A stretch of 64,000 bases of DNA from Leclercia adecarboxylata (GCF_006874705.1 NZ_CP035382.1:3534001-3598000), one strand, 5' to 3'; shown: positions 39,166-49,693, counted from the stretch's first letter. Numbers and translations are program-made. Notes: a model not told the origin generated them from the letters alone.

Positions 39166-39585
39166 GCCAAAAACTCCTGTGATTCAGTAGCGCTAGTGTA
39201 GTTAACGTGAAATATCCACTATGTTGCAACTTTGTGCAACCTCGTTAAATGTGACCCGGATTGCAAGCTGAAAAATGAATGGATTGTTACGTCATGGTTA
39301 ACCGGAAAAAAGGTGTGGATTTGGGTTATCAACCCTGGTTTCATGCGGCGCTTAACACTTTTTGCAGGTGCAACCGCGAAAAACGTGAGCGAGTGCAACC
39401 TCCAGGAATCTGGTGTGAAACCGGGGATGAAATTGATGTAAATGCAGTGTTAAATCGTTTGTGTCGTGGCAGCGCATACGGCAGGATACGCGCGGCCAAC
39501 AGAAACACACATCATCACCCCCTCGTTCCGGGGGTGGAATAAAGACAGTCGGGAAGGCTGTCGAACATCTTTGCGGAGTATTTAA
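39166..39585. promoter_or_regulatory. putA-putP control region with PutA boxes
   Basis: 420-bp divergent regulatory region. GTTGCA, the PutA recognition hexamer, occurs at 39223-39228 and in inverted form (TGCAAC) at 39235-39240, 39369-39374 and 39394-39399. The first two form an inverted repeat close to putA; the other two are nearer to putP. The region holds no protein-coding gene. Confidence 0.8.
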
Positions 39586-41094
39586 ATGGCAATTAGCACA
39601 CCGATGCTGGTGACATTTCTTATCTATATTTTTGGCATGATCCTGATAGGGTTCCTTGCATGGCGTTCAACCAAAAACTTTGACGACTACATTCTCGGCG
39701 GACGCAGTTTAGGCCCGTTCGTGACCGCGCTCTCTGCGGGTGCATCGGATATGAGCGGCTGGCTGCTGATGGGCCTGCCTGGTGCTATCTTTCTCTCCGG
39801 GATTTCGGAAAGCTGGATTGCCATCGGTCTCACCCTGGGCGCATGGATTAACTGGAAGCTGGTGGCCGGGCGTCTGCGCGTGCATACCGAAGCCAACAAC
39901 AATGCCCTGACCCTGCCGGACTACTTCACCGGCCGTTTTGAAGATAACAGCCGCATCCTGCGTATTATCTCCGCGCTGGTTATTCTGCTGTTCTTCACCA
40001 TCTACTGTGCCTCCGGCATCGTGGCCGGGGCGCGTCTGTTCGAAAGCACCTTCGGCATGAGCTATGAAACCGCACTCTGGGCGGGCGCCGCAGCAACCAT
40101 CCTTTATACCTTCGTGGGTGGCTTCCTGGCAGTAAGCTGGACCGATACCGTGCAGGCCAGCCTGATGATTTTTGCCCTGATCCTGACCCCGGTTATTGTG
40201 ATCCTCTCCGTGGGCGGCCTGGGTGATTCCCTGGCGGTGATCCAGCAGAAGAGCATCGAAAATGTCGATATGCTGAAAGGGCTGAACTTCGTCGCCATTG
40301 TCTCCCTGATGGGCTGGGGGCTGGGTTACTTCGGCCAGCCGCACATCCTGGCGCGCTTTATGGCGGCAGACTCTCACCACACCATCGTCCATGCCCGTCG
40401 TATCAGCATGGCGTGGATGATCCTCTGTCTGGGCGGCGCCTGTGCGGTAGGCTTCTTCGGTATTGCTTACTTCAACAACAACCCGGCCCTGGCGGGTGCG
40501 GTGAACCAGAACGCCGAGCGCGTGTTTATCGAGCTGGCGCAAATCCTCTTTAACCCGTGGATCGCCGGTATTCTGCTCTCTGCGATCCTGGCGGCGGTGA
40601 TGTCCACCCTGAGCTGCCAGCTGCTGGTCTGCTCCAGCGCCATCACCGAAGACCTGTACAAAGCCTTCCTGCGTAAGAACGCCAGCCAGAAAGAGCTGGT
40701 GTGGGTAGGGCGCTTTATGGTGCTGGTGGTGGCCCTGGTCTCCATCGCGCTGGCGGCAAACCCGGAAAACCGCGTGCTGGGTCTGGTGAGCTACGCCTGG
40801 GCAGGCTTCGGTGCCGCTTTTGGTCCGGTGGTGCTGTTCTCGGTGATGTGGTCCCGCATGACCCGCAACGGCGCGCTGGCCGGGATGATTATTGGTGCAG
40901 TTACCGTCATCGTCTGGAAGCAGTTCGCGTGGCTGGGGCTGTACGAAATCATTCCGGGCTTTATCTTCGGCAGCATCGGGATTGTGGTCTTCAGCCTGCT
41001 GGGTAAAGCGCCGTCTGCCGCGATGCAGAAACGCTTTGCGGAAGCGGATGCGCATTACCACACCGCGCCGCCAACGAAGTTACAGGCTGAGTAA
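39586..41094 (+). CDS. putP: Sodium:proline symporter PutP
   Basis: Sodium/solute symporter family protein of 502 residues with about 13 transmembrane helices. The N-terminus (FLIYIFGMILIGFLAWRSTK, then NFDDYILGGRSLGPFVTALS) and SAGASDMSGWLLMGLPGA carry the Na+ and proline site region. The C-terminal tail is hydrophilic. CGGAG at about 39573 precedes the ATG. Confidence 0.98.
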   Translation: MAISTPMLVTFLIYIFGMILIGFLAWRSTKNFDDYILGGRSLGPFVTALSAGASDMSGWLLMGLPGAIFLSGISESWIAIGLTLGAWINWKLVAGRLRVHTEANNNALTLPDYFTGRFEDNSRILRIISALVILLFFTIYCASGIVAGARLFESTFGMSYETALWAGAAATILYTFVGGFLAVSWTDTVQASLMIFALILTPVIVILSVGGLGDSLAVIQQKSIENVDMLKGLNFVAIVSLMGWGLGYFGQPHILARFMAADSHHTIVHARRISMAWMILCLGGACAVGFFGIAYFNNNPALAGAVNQNAERVFIELAQILFNPWIAGILLSAILAAVMSTLSCQLLVCSSAITEDLYKAFLRKNASQKELVWVGRFMVLVVALVSIALAANPENRVLGLVSYAWAGFGAAFGPVVLFSVMWSRMTRNGALAGMIIGAVTVIVWKQFAWLGLYEIIPGFIFGSIGIVVFSLLGKAPSAAMQKRFAEADAHYHTAPPTKLQAE

Positions 41095-41110
41095 GTTTAA
41101 GACACGCTGT

Positions 41111-41136
41111 AAGCCGGGCTCGCCCGGCTTTTTTTA
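41111..41136 (+). terminator. Rho-independent terminator of putP
   Basis: Perfect 8-bp stem AAGCCGGG/CCCGGCTT with a CTCG loop, continuing into a T-tract. Confidence 0.92.
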
Positions 41137-41198
41137 TTGCTAATTTCCGTGATTTACGCTCATATCGCTGTGCTAAAAAATGATGAGGATAGCGAATA

Positions 41199-41618
41199 AT
41201 GACAATCAAAACAGGGCTTGTGGCTGGCGCAATTTTACTGCTGGCAGGCTGCAACGCCCCATCGCGCAGCATGGCGGAAAACACCTGCAAAGCTGATAAT
41301 CAGATGCAGCAAACCACCCTCTATTTCGGCCTGAACCGTCCGGCAGGGGAGGCGATCACCGGCCAGGAGTGGCAGCAGTTTGTTGACCAGGACGTGACGC
41401 CGCGTTTTCGCGATGGCTTAACGGTGTTTGATGCGCGAGGGCAGTGGCTGGGGAATGACGGGAAGGTAGCGCGCGAATCAAGCAAGGCGCTGATGCTGAT
41501 CCACGGCAAAGATGCCCAGAGCGAGAGCAATATTGAGGCACTGCGCGGGATCTATAAGCAGCGCTTTGCCCAGGAATCGGTGATGCGCGTAGACCAGCCG
41601 GTGTGCGTACAGTTTTAA
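41199..41618 (+). CDS. DUF3574 lipoprotein
   Basis: 139 residues with a lipoprotein signal; LLLAGC gives a lipobox with Cys at residue 19. The mature domain (YFGLNRPAGEAITGQEWQQF, VDQDVTPRFRDGLTVFDARGQW and a later ALMLIHG) matches DUF3574. Function unknown. Monocistronic, with TGAGGA before the ATG. Confidence 0.85.
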   Translation: MTIKTGLVAGAILLLAGCNAPSRSMAENTCKADNQMQQTTLYFGLNRPAGEAITGQEWQQFVDQDVTPRFRDGLTVFDARGQWLGNDGKVARESSKALMLIHGKDAQSESNIEALRGIYKQRFAQESVMRVDQPVCVQF

Positions 41619-41621
41619 ACC

Positions 41622-41694
41622 CGCCCGGCGGCGCTGCGCTTGCACGGGCCTACGGTTTTGTAGGCCGGGTAAGCGGCAGCGCCACCCGGCATTT
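41622..41694. repeat. REP element pair
   Basis: Two inverted REP-like units (GGCGGCGCTGCGCTTGCACGG and GTAGGCCGGGTAAGCGGCAG) between convergent genes. Confidence 0.75.
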
Positions 41695-41702
41695 GCACAG
41701 TA

Positions 41703-42887
41703 TTAAAGAACTAATCCCGCAAAGCTCGCCGACAACAGGCTGACCAGCGTTGCGCCGTACACCAGACGCAGACCAAAGCGTGATACCACGTTGCCCTGCT
41801 GCTCGTTCAGCCCCTTAATCGCCCCGGCCACGATACCGATAGAAGCAAAGTTGGCGAAGGAGACGAGGAACACCGACAGAATGCCCAGCCCGCGCGGCGT
41901 CATCTGCGCGGCAATTTTTTGCAGCTCGATCATCGCCACAAACTCGTTCGCCACCAGCTTGGTTGCCATAATCCCGCCCGCATGCAGAGCATCACTCAGC
42001 GGGATCCCCACCAGCCACGCCAGCGGATAGAAGACATAGCCCAGAATCTGCTGGAAGCTCAGGCCGAAGACGCTGGAGAAGAGGGCGTTGACGGCGCTGA
42101 TCAGGGCAATAAAGCCAATCAGCATCGCCAGAATAATCATCGCCACCTTGAAGCCGGCCAGAATATATTCTCCCAGCATCTCAAAGAAGCTCTGGGATTC
42201 ATGCATCTTCTCCAGCTTAATTTCCGGCTCCGCTTCCGGGCGGGCCGGGTTAATCACCGTCAGGATAATAAAGGTGCTGAACATATTCAGGATCAGCGCC
42301 GCCACCACATATTTCGCCTCCAGCATGGTCATATAGGCCCCGACAATCGACAGCGAGACGGTCGACATCGCGGTAGCCGCCATGGTGAACAGACGACGCG
42401 ATGAGAGATCGCCCAACACCCCTTTGTAAGCAATGAAGTTTTCCGACTGGCCGAGCGTCAGGGAGCTGATGGCGTTAAAGGATTCAAGCTTGCCCATGCC
42501 GTTAACCTTCGACAGCAGGGTGCCAATAACGCGAATAATCACCGGCAGAATACGCCAGTGCTGAAGAATACCGATCAGTGCCGAAATAAAGATAATCGGG
42601 CACAACACGCCGAGGAAAATAAATGCCAGCCCTTTTTCACCCATCCCGCCAAATACAAAGTTGGTCCCTTCGGCGGCATATTTCAGTAACGACTCGAAGA
42701 AGCCCGAGACGTACTGAATAACAAACAAGCCGCTTTCGGCATGAAGGAAAAAGAACGCCAGCGCAATTTCAATGACGATAAGTTGGATAAGGTAGCGAAT
42801 GCGAACGTTGCGGCGGTCAAAGCTGACCAGCCAGGCCAGCGCAAGGATAACCACCAGCGCCAGCAGGAAGTGCAGAAATTGATACAT
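41703..42887 (-). CDS. NupC-family nucleoside:proton symporter
   Basis: Concentrative nucleoside transporter of 394 residues. Diagnostic motifs are [34 protein letters not shown] and [13 protein letters not shown]. It is closely related to E. coli NupC (about 400 residues), but lies between putP and efeU, where E. coli K-12 has no nucleoside transporter. It may be a NupC paralogue. About nine to ten membrane helices. Confidence 0.92.
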   Translation of the reverse strand: MYQFLHFLLALVVILALAWLVSFDRRNVRIRYLIQLIVIEIALAFFFLHAESGLFVIQYVSGFFESLLKYAAEGTNFVFGGMGEKGLAFIFLGVLCPIIFISALIGILQHWRILPVIIRVIGTLLSKVNGMGKLESFNAISSLTLGQSENFIAYKGVLGDLSSRRLFTMAATAMSTVSLSIVGAYMTMLEAKYVVAALILNMFSTFIILTVINPARPEAEPEIKLEKMHESQSFFEMLGEYILAGFKVAMIILAMLIGFIALISAVNALFSSVFGLSFQQILGYVFYPLAWLVGIPLSDALHAGGIMATKLVANEFVAMIELQKIAAQMTPRGLGILSVFLVSFANFASIGIVAGAIKGLNEQQGNVVSRFGLRLVYGATLVSLLSASFAGLVL

Positions 42888-43138
42888 AGTTGATTTTCAG
42901 CAGATTAATGAGGCGCTCATTTAGCCACAGCCTGCTTTAACCGTAAATGAACTTTTACGTCTTAACTTATAAACCTTTTAGTTACCTGGGTGATTATTTT
43001 CCCCTTATGGGTTTACATCCTGTCATTAAAATGCAGCATATTTCGCTTGTATTTCTTATTGCCGTAATGATAATCACTATCACAAGAATTTACCTTTCTT
43101 TGCATCAGTTGACCGCGAAAAACATTTAAGGTGTCGGC

Positions 43139-43972
43139 ATGTTTGTACCATTTCTCATTATGTTACGTGAAGGCCTGGAAGCGGCCCTGATTGTCAGCCT
43201 CATCGCCAGCTATCTGAAACGCACCCAGCGCGGCCGTTGGATCGGCGTGATGTGGATTGGCGTCTTCCTGGCTGCCGCCCTCTGCCTCGGTCTGGGCATT
43301 GCCATCAACGAAACCACCGGGGAATTCCCGCAAAAAGAGCAGGAGCTGTTCGAAGGCCTCGTGGCGCTGATTGCGGTGGTGATCCTCACCTGGATGGTGT
43401 TCTGGATGCGTAAAGTGTCGCGTAACGTCAAGGTTCAGCTGGAGCAGGCGGTGGACAGCGCGCTGGCGAAAGGCAATCACCACGGCTGGGCGCTGATCAT
43501 GATGATCTTTTTCGCCGTGGCGCGTGAAGGCCTGGAGTCGGTCTTCTTCCTGCTGGCCGCTTTCCAGCAGGATGTCGGGATCTGGCCGCCGCTGGGCGCC
43601 GTGCTGGGTCTCGCAACCGCGGTGGTGCTCGGCTTCCTGCTCTACTGGGGTGGGATCCGTCTTAACCTCGCCGTCTTCTTCAAGTGGACCAGCCTGTTCA
43701 TTCTGCTGGTGGCCGCCGGGCTGGCCGCAGGGACGATCCGCGCCTTCCACGAGGCGGGCCTGTGGAACCACTTCCAGGATGTGGCGTTCGATCTCAGTAA
43801 CGTCCTCTCGACTCACTCTCTGACCGGCACGCTCCTCGAAGGGATCTTCGGCTATCAGGAAGCGCCGAGCGTCAGTGAAGTGGCGGTGTACTTTATCTAT
43901 CTCATTCCGGCGCTGGCGCTGTTCTTTATGCCATCGCGGCCAGGCACGCAGCCGTCGCATACTGCGCCCTGA
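43139..43972 (+). CDS. efeU: Ferrous iron permease EfeU
   Basis: Inner-membrane iron transporter of the Ftr1/EfeU family, 277 residues and about seven helices. The two REGLE motifs that carry iron are present: MLREGLEAALIV near residue 8 and AREGLESVFFL near residue 127. The frame is uninterrupted, unlike in E. coli K-12, where efeU carries a frameshift. First gene of efeUOB. Confidence 0.97.
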   Translation: MFVPFLIMLREGLEAALIVSLIASYLKRTQRGRWIGVMWIGVFLAAALCLGLGIAINETTGEFPQKEQELFEGLVALIAVVILTWMVFWMRKVSRNVKVQLEQAVDSALAKGNHHGWALIMMIFFAVAREGLESVFFLLAAFQQDVGIWPPLGAVLGLATAVVLGFLLYWGGIRLNLAVFFKWTSLFILLVAAGLAAGTIRAFHEAGLWNHFQDVAFDLSNVLSTHSLTGTLLEGIFGYQEAPSVSEVAVYFIYLIPALALFFMPSRPGTQPSHTAP

Positions 43973-44020
43973 AGTGTTCATTGTAGTTACAACATACTCT
44001 AAAAGGTTAAGGGAAAAGTC

Positions 44021-45148
44021 ATGGCAATCCACTTTCGTCGCAGTGCATTACAGGCGGGCTTAGCAGCGCTGATTGCGTCAGCATTCGCCGCGCAGGCCGC
44101 AGATGTTCCGCAGGTTAAAGTTACCGTCAATGATAAACAGTGTGAGCCGATGACCATCACGGTCAACAGCGGTAAAACCCAGTTCATCATCCAGAACCAC
44201 AGCCAGAAAGCGCTGGAGTGGGAGATCCTCAAAGGGGTGATGGTGGTGGAAGAGCGCGAGAACATCGCCCCGGGCTTCACTCAGAAGATGACCGCCAACC
44301 TGCAGCCGGGCGAATACGACATGACCTGCGGCCTGCTGACCAACCCGAAAGGCAAGCTGATCGTGAAAGGTGCCGCTACCGCTGACGCCGCGAAGGGCGA
44401 CGCGCTGCTGAGCCTCGGCGACGCCATTACTGCCTACAAAGCGTATGTCACCAAAGAGACGGCGGACCTGGTTGCCGGCACCAAAGCCTTTACCGACGCG
44501 GTGAAAGCGGGCGATATCGAAAAAGCGAAATCCCTGTATGCGCCAACCCGTCAGCACTACGAGCGCATCGAGCCGATTGCCGAGCTGTTCTCCGATCTCG
44601 ACGGCAGCATCGATGCCCGTGAAGATGATTACGAGCAGAAAGCCGCCGATCCGAAATTCACCGGTTTCCACCGTCTGGAGAAAGCGCTGTTTGGCGACAA
44701 CGCCACCAAAGGCATGGAGCAGTACGCGGAGCAGCTGAACAGCGACGTGCTGGATCTGCAAAAACGCATCAGCGAGCTGGCCTTCCCGCCGTCAAAAGTG
44801 GTGGGTGGCGCGGCAGGGCTGATTGAAGAAGTGGCGGCCAGCAAGATCAGCGGTGAAGAAGACCGCTACAGCCATACCGACCTGTGGGACTTCCAGGCCA
44901 ACGTCGAAGGCGCGCAGAAGATTGTTGACCTGCTGCGTCCGCAGCTGCAGAAAGATAACAGCGAACTGCTGGCGAAAGTGGATGCCAACTTCAAAAAAGT
45001 GAACACCATTCTGGCGAAATACCGCACCAAAGACGGGTTTGAAACCTACGACAAGCTGACCGATGCCGACCGTAACGCCCTGAAAGGGCCGATCACCACT
45101 CTGGCAGAAGATCTGGCGCAGCTGCGTGGCGTACTGGGTCTGGACTAA
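44021..45148 (+). CDS. efeO: Periplasmic iron uptake protein EfeO
   Basis: 375 residues with a signal peptide ending FAAQAA. A cupredoxin-like domain at about 28-125 ([17 protein letters not shown]) is followed by an M75 (imelysin-like) domain at about 130-375 with the HxxE motif in [12 protein letters not shown]. It likely captures iron for EfeU. RBS AAGGGAAAAG before ATG. Confidence 0.97.
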   Translation: MAIHFRRSALQAGLAALIASAFAAQAADVPQVKVTVNDKQCEPMTITVNSGKTQFIIQNHSQKALEWEILKGVMVVEERENIAPGFTQKMTANLQPGEYDMTCGLLTNPKGKLIVKGAATADAAKGDALLSLGDAITAYKAYVTKETADLVAGTKAFTDAVKAGDIEKAKSLYAPTRQHYERIEPIAELFSDLDGSIDAREDDYEQKAADPKFTGFHRLEKALFGDNATKGMEQYAEQLNSDVLDLQKRISELAFPPSKVVGGAAGLIEEVAASKISGEEDRYSHTDLWDFQANVEGAQKIVDLLRPQLQKDNSELLAKVDANFKKVNTILAKYRTKDGFETYDKLTDADRNALKGPITTLAEDLAQLRGVLGLD

Positions 45149-45152
45149 GTTG

Positions 45153-46436
45153 ATGAACAAGCATGACGAGTACGACGTGGCTGAACCGTCACGACGTCGG
45201 TTGTTAAAAGGGGTAGGGGCGCTTGGCGGCGCCCTTGCCCTGGCAGGTGGTTGCCCGGTGGCGCATGCGGCAAAACCGCAGAGCGCGCCGGGCACGCTCT
45301 CTCCGGACGCGCGGATGGAGACGCAGCCTTTTTACGCTACCCATCAGGCCGGGATTTTAACCCCGCAGCAGGCGTCGATGATGCTGGTGGCCTTTGATGT
45401 GCTGGCCAGCGACAAAAGCGAGCTGGAGCGTCTGTTCCGCCTCCTGACCCAGCGCATTACCTTTCTGACTACCGGCGGCCCGGCGCCCGACACGCCAAAC
45501 CCGCGTCTGCCGCCGATGGATTCCGGGATCCTGGGCGCCTTTATCGCCCCGGATAACCTGACCATGACGGTGTCACTAGGAGCCTCGCTGTTTGACGATC
45601 GCTTCGGCCTCGCCCCACAGAAACCGAAATCCTTGCAGAAAATGGTGCGTTTCCCGAATGACTCCCTGGACGCGGCCCTGTGCCACGGCGATCTGCTGAT
45701 CCAGATCTGCGCCAACACCCAGGACACGGTGATCCACGCCCTGCGCGATCTTATCAAGCACACCCCGGATCTGCTGAGCGTGCGCTGGAAGCGGGAAGGG
45801 TTTATCTCTGACCACGCCGCGCGCAGCAAAGGCAAAGAGACGCCGGTGAACCTGCTCGGCTTTAAGGATGGCACCGCCAACCCGAACAGCCAGGATGCGC
45901 CCCTGATGGACAGCGTGGTGTGGGTGACGGCCGATCAGGGTGAACCGGCCTGGGCGGTGGGCGGCAGCTATCAGGCGGTGCGCATTATCCAGTTCCACGT
46001 TGAGTTCTGGGATCGCACGCCGCTGAAAGAGCAGCAGACCATTTTTGGCCGCGACAAGCACAGCGGTGCCCCGCTGGGCATGAAAAACGAGCACGACGTG
46101 CCCGATTACGCCAGCGATCCCGACGGCAATGTGATTGCCCTCGACAGCCATATCCGTCTCGCCAACCCGCGCACAAAGGAGACCGAATCAAACCTGATGA
46201 TGCGCCGGGGCTACAGCTACTCGCTGGGGGTGACTAACTCCGGGCAGCTGGATATGGGCCTGCTGTTTGTCTGCTTCCAGCACGATCTGGAGCAGGGCTT
46301 CCTGACCGTGCAGAAGCGGCTGAACGGCGAGGCGCTGGAAGAGTATATCAAGCCGGTAGGCGGGGGTTATTTCTTCGCCCTGCCGGGCGTGCGCGATAAA
46401 AACGGCTGGCTTGCAGAAGGGCTGCTCCGCGCCTGA
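45153..46436 (+). CDS. efeB: Dye-decolorising heme peroxidase EfeB
   Basis: Tat-exported DyP-type peroxidase (427 residues). The ATG at 45153 is four bases after the efeO stop; the twin-arginine motif SRRRLLK starts at about residue 13. The DyP motif GFKDGTANP lies in the middle, and [20 protein letters not shown] in the heme-binding half. In the EfeUOB system it is proposed to support ferrous iron oxidation or iron release. Confidence 0.97.
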   Translation: MNKHDEYDVAEPSRRRLLKGVGALGGALALAGGCPVAHAAKPQSAPGTLSPDARMETQPFYATHQAGILTPQQASMMLVAFDVLASDKSELERLFRLLTQRITFLTTGGPAPDTPNPRLPPMDSGILGAFIAPDNLTMTVSLGASLFDDRFGLAPQKPKSLQKMVRFPNDSLDAALCHGDLLIQICANTQDTVIHALRDLIKHTPDLLSVRWKREGFISDHAARSKGKETPVNLLGFKDGTANPNSQDAPLMDSVVWVTADQGEPAWAVGGSYQAVRIIQFHVEFWDRTPLKEQQTIFGRDKHSGAPLGMKNEHDVPDYASDPDGNVIALDSHIRLANPRTKETESNLMMRRGYSYSLGVTNSGQLDMGLLFVCFQHDLEQGFLTVQKRLNGEALEEYIKPVGGGYFFALPGVRDKNGWLAEGLLRA

Positions 46437-46441
46437 ATCCC

Positions 46442-46475
46442 GTCCCGCTTACCCCTTAAGCGGGACACATTTTTT
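46442..46475 (+). terminator. Rho-independent terminator of efeUOB
   Basis: 9-bp stem GTCCCGCTT/AAGCGGGAC with loop ACCCCTT, then ACATTTTTTA. Confidence 0.8.
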
Positions 46476-46660
46476 ATGTCCCGCTATCTCTTTGTTATAA
46501 TTCTGTAATATTCCCGTAGCAGACTAAGCAACGCTGTCAGGCGAATCTTAAAAGTTGCACTCAGGTAAAAATAATGTTGCATTCATGATAAATCCTGATG
46601 TACTTACATTAAGATAGCGGTAAACCTTACAGTGATTATGAATCGCTCTGGAGATCGCGA

Positions 46661-47731
46661 ATGGTTGGGTCCTCAACTGGACAGGGTAAACGCAATAACC
46701 GCAGTAACCGGCGCGGAGGCTCAAACTCCGGCAGCGATCTCTTCACCGAAAAATTCTCCCCCTCCACAGCAAATCCTGATTTCTCCGATCCGTCGAATGG
46801 TGAGCATAGCGATTCGGCCGGGTCATTTAACCAAGTAAGCTATGGCTTAGAAGGAAGCCAACCCTCAGATGTTTGTTCGCCTAATCGTACCGATGCCGGT
46901 ACGAGTGATGAATACCAACAACTCAAGGTGCTATCCATGGGAAGACAAAAAGCAGTGATCAAAGCTCGTCGTGAAGCAAAACGTGTGCTGAGACGGGATT
47001 CACGTAGCCATAAACAGCGTGAAGAAGAGTCGGTCACCTCGCTTGTGCAGATGAGTGGTGTTGAAGCAATTGGCATGGCGCGGGACAGCCGGGATATGAC
47101 GCCAGTTGTTGCACGCAATGACGCTCAGGCGCAGTACCTGAATGCTATTGAGAGTAAGTCGCTGATTTTCGCCACCGGTGAAGCCGGGTGCGGAAAAACC
47201 TGGATAAGTGCAGCCAAGGCGGCGGAGGCTCTGATTCATAAAGACGTCGACAAGATCATCGTCACCCGGCCGGTATTGCAGGCTGATGAAGATCTCGGCT
47301 TCTTGCCCGGTGATATTTCGGAGAAATTTGCGCCGTACTTCCGGCCCGTTTATGACGTGCTGGTGAAGCGATTGGGCGCATCTTTTATGCAGTACTGCCT
47401 GCGGCCGGAAATCGGCAAGGTAGAAATTGCGCCGTTCGCCTATATGCGCGGACGTACATTTGAAAATGCAGTTGTGATTCTCGACGAGGCTCAGAACGTA
47501 ACTGCTGCGCAAATGAAGATGTTTTTAACGCGCCTCGGGGAAAACGTGACGGTGATCGTGAACGGGGATATCACCCAGTGCGACCTGCCGGCCGGCGTCA
47601 AATCGGGTCTGAGCGATGCGCTGGCACGTTTCGTTGAGGATGAGATGGTGGGCATCGTACGTTTTGATAAAGACGACTGCGTGCGCTCTGCGCTGTGCCA
47701 GCGGACGCTGCATGTCTATTCCCGGACATAG
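46661..47731 (+). CDS. phoH: PhoH, phosphate-starvation-inducible ATPase
   Basis: Cytoplasmic P-loop ATPase of the PhoH family. The start at 46661 (ATG with GGAG seven bases upstream) gives 356 residues, close to the 354 that I recall for E. coli PhoH. The Walker A motif is ATGEAGCGKTW at about residue 170, Walker B is VVILDEAQN at about 273. The first 90 residues are Ser/Gly/Asn-rich and low complexity. An internal ATG at 46937 (MGRQKAVIKARREA) could start a 264-residue form. No strong pho box was found upstream. Confidence 0.94.
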   Translation: MVGSSTGQGKRNNRSNRRGGSNSGSDLFTEKFSPSTANPDFSDPSNGEHSDSAGSFNQVSYGLEGSQPSDVCSPNRTDAGTSDEYQQLKVLSMGRQKAVIKARREAKRVLRRDSRSHKQREEESVTSLVQMSGVEAIGMARDSRDMTPVVARNDAQAQYLNAIESKSLIFATGEAGCGKTWISAAKAAEALIHKDVDKIIVTRPVLQADEDLGFLPGDISEKFAPYFRPVYDVLVKRLGASFMQYCLRPEIGKVEIAPFAYMRGRTFENAVVILDEAQNVTAAQMKMFLTRLGENVTVIVNGDITQCDLPAGVKSGLSDALARFVEDEMVGIVRFDKDDCVRSALCQRTLHVYSRT

Positions 47732-48185
47732 CACAACCTTCTCGTTTTACTTGCTTGTTTTACCCCCTTCCCGGCGCAATGCCGGGAAGCTGCATCTGAC
47801 CCCTGGTTGAAACTCATCTGTTTGGTTGTCTTACACAAGATCATATTATGATGATGACATATTTATTTCGTATAGAAAATGCCGGGTATTACCCGGTGTT
47901 TTGCTGTATCTATAAGTCTTGTTGTTAACTCATAGGGCTTTTTAATAAAAATGGCAGAAATGTGATATTAATTCATAATACCCACAAAATATCTATTAGA
48001 ACCATGATCAGGCTAATTATAAATAATCAATTAAACGTGAATGTTGTCACAATTCATTACTGCCAGGCGAATATTAAGTTGGTAACTTTCGGGCTATTAT
48101 CTATGTTTCGTAGTCATTCAGACACAATTCTAAAAAGAAACTCCAGGAAAGACTTTTCTCTGGACTATCACGCTGAGGGCCATAC
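47732..48185. other. Intergenic region after phoH
   Basis: 454 bp, AT-rich toward the 3' end. Two hairpins are seen: CTTCCCGGC-N5-GCCGGGAAG (47767-47789) without a T-tract, and CCGGGT-ATT-ACCCGG followed by TGTTTTG (47882-47902), the likely phoH terminator. The last 200 bp should contain the symporter promoter. E. coli has the pga genes in this neighbourhood; none are here. Confidence 0.6.
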
Positions 48186-49679
48186 ATGAACGAACTGGTT
48201 AGTGCAATTAATGGTGTTATCTGGAGCCCGGCGTTAATATTTTTATGCCTGGGTGTCGGCCTCTATTTCTCACTGCGTAGTCGCTTTCTTCAATTACGCC
48301 ATGTCAAACATATGGTGGCTCTGATGTTCCAGGGGCGTGCCACGGATGCAGGCGTATCGTCGTTTCAGGCGCTGACAATGACGCTGGCGGGACGCGTGGG
48401 GACCGGGAACATCGCTGGCGTGGCGACCGCCATTACGTTTGGTGGGCCTGGCGCGCTATTCTGGATGTGGATGGTGGCGTTTTTGGGCGCCAGCTCTGCT
48501 TTTGTTGAATCCACTCTGGGTCAGGTTTATAAAGAAAAAATCAATGGCGAATATCGTGGCGGTCCTGCCTTTTATATTGAAAAAGGTTTGGGCGTAAAAT
48601 GGTACGCATGGTTATTTGCTATAGTGACTATTTTCTCCTGCGGATTATTACTTCCCGGCGTGCAGGCAAACTCTATTGGCGCCAGCCTGGATATTGCCTT
48701 TGGGCTCAGTCCAAATGTCACCGCCGCATTATTGGCTATATTGTTAAGTTTTATTATTTTTGGTGGTGTGAAAAGGATCGCCAGCTTTAGCAGCATGGTC
48801 GTTCCCTTTATGGCACTCGGCTATATTATTGTCGCCTGCGTTATTATCGCCCTTAATATTGACCAACTTCCTTCCGTTATTCTGCTGATCTGGAAAAGCG
48901 CATTTGGCCTTGAAGCGGGCTTTGGTGCTGTTTTGGGTCAGGCGATAATGTGGGGTGTTAAGCGCGGTGTTTATTCCAACGAGGCGGCACAGGGTACAGG
49001 GCCACATGCTTCATCAGCGGCCGAAGTGAGTCATCCGGCGAAACAGGGGCTGGTGCAGGCCTTCTCAGTCTATATCGACACGCTGTTCGTCTGTTCCGCG
49101 ACCGGGTTCATGTTATTGATTACCGGGTTGTATAACGTGCAGGGCGTCGACGGCGCGGCAATCTACACGGGCATTGCGGGCGTGGCGGCAGGCCCTGGTT
49201 ATGTGCAGACCGCGATGGAAAGCATGATGCCTGGCTTTGGTAATTACTTTGTTGCCATTGCGCTGTTCTTCTTTGCCTTCACAACTATTATTGCCTACTA
49301 CTACATTGCAGAAACGAATATCGCGTATATCAACCGTAAAATTCACCGCCCATGGCTGACGTTCTTGCTGAAAATATTTCTGTTAACGTCTACGGTATAT
49401 GGCACCGTGCGTACTGCGGATCTGGCATGGGGCTTGGGCGATATTGGGGTCGGTCTGATGGCGTGGCTTAACATTATTGCAATTGTTCTTTTACATAAAA
49501 AAGCATTTGCCAGTCTTAAAGATTATGAAGCGCAAAAGGCGCAAGGTATCGATCCGCAATTTGATCCGATTCGGCTTGGGATTAAAAATGCAGATCATTG
49601 GGTTAAAGAACCTAAAGATGAAAAGGATGTGAATTCGGGTGAGACATCTTCTCTACCGGGAAGTCGTACAGTAAGTTAA
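48186..49679 (+). CDS. Alanine/glycine:cation symporter (AGCS) family protein
   Basis: Sodium- or proton-coupled amino acid importer, 497 residues and about 11 helices. AGCS signatures include LTMTLAGRVGTGNIAGVATA near the start and WGVKRGVYSNEAAQGTGPHA in the middle. It resembles the YaaJ/AlsT group. The C-terminal 50 residues are charged and cytoplasmic. It is more AT-rich than the GC-rich core genes. Monocistronic with its own terminator. Confidence 0.92.
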   Translation: MNELVSAINGVIWSPALIFLCLGVGLYFSLRSRFLQLRHVKHMVALMFQGRATDAGVSSFQALTMTLAGRVGTGNIAGVATAITFGGPGALFWMWMVAFLGASSAFVESTLGQVYKEKINGEYRGGPAFYIEKGLGVKWYAWLFAIVTIFSCGLLLPGVQANSIGASLDIAFGLSPNVTAALLAILLSFIIFGGVKRIASFSSMVVPFMALGYIIVACVIIALNIDQLPSVILLIWKSAFGLEAGFGAVLGQAIMWGVKRGVYSNEAAQGTGPHASSAAEVSHPAKQGLVQAFSVYIDTLFVCSATGFMLLITGLYNVQGVDGAAIYTGIAGVAAGPGYVQTAMESMMPGFGNYFVAIALFFFAFTTIIAYYYIAETNIAYINRKIHRPWLTFLLKIFLLTSTVYGTVRTADLAWGLGDIGVGLMAWLNIIAIVLLHKKAFASLKDYEAQKAQGIDPQFDPIRLGIKNADHWVKEPKDEKDVNSGETSSLPGSRTVS

Positions 49680-49693
49680 GGACGCATAAAAGC

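Noticed and set aside
42947..43129. 60-codon hydrophobic frame upstream of efeU
   Set aside because: One membrane-like segment, but no Shine-Dalgarno before either ATG, and it lies in the expected efeU promoter region.
46501..46620. Possible pho box upstream of phoH
   Set aside because: One CTGTCA is present, but the second half at the right distance does not match the consensus.
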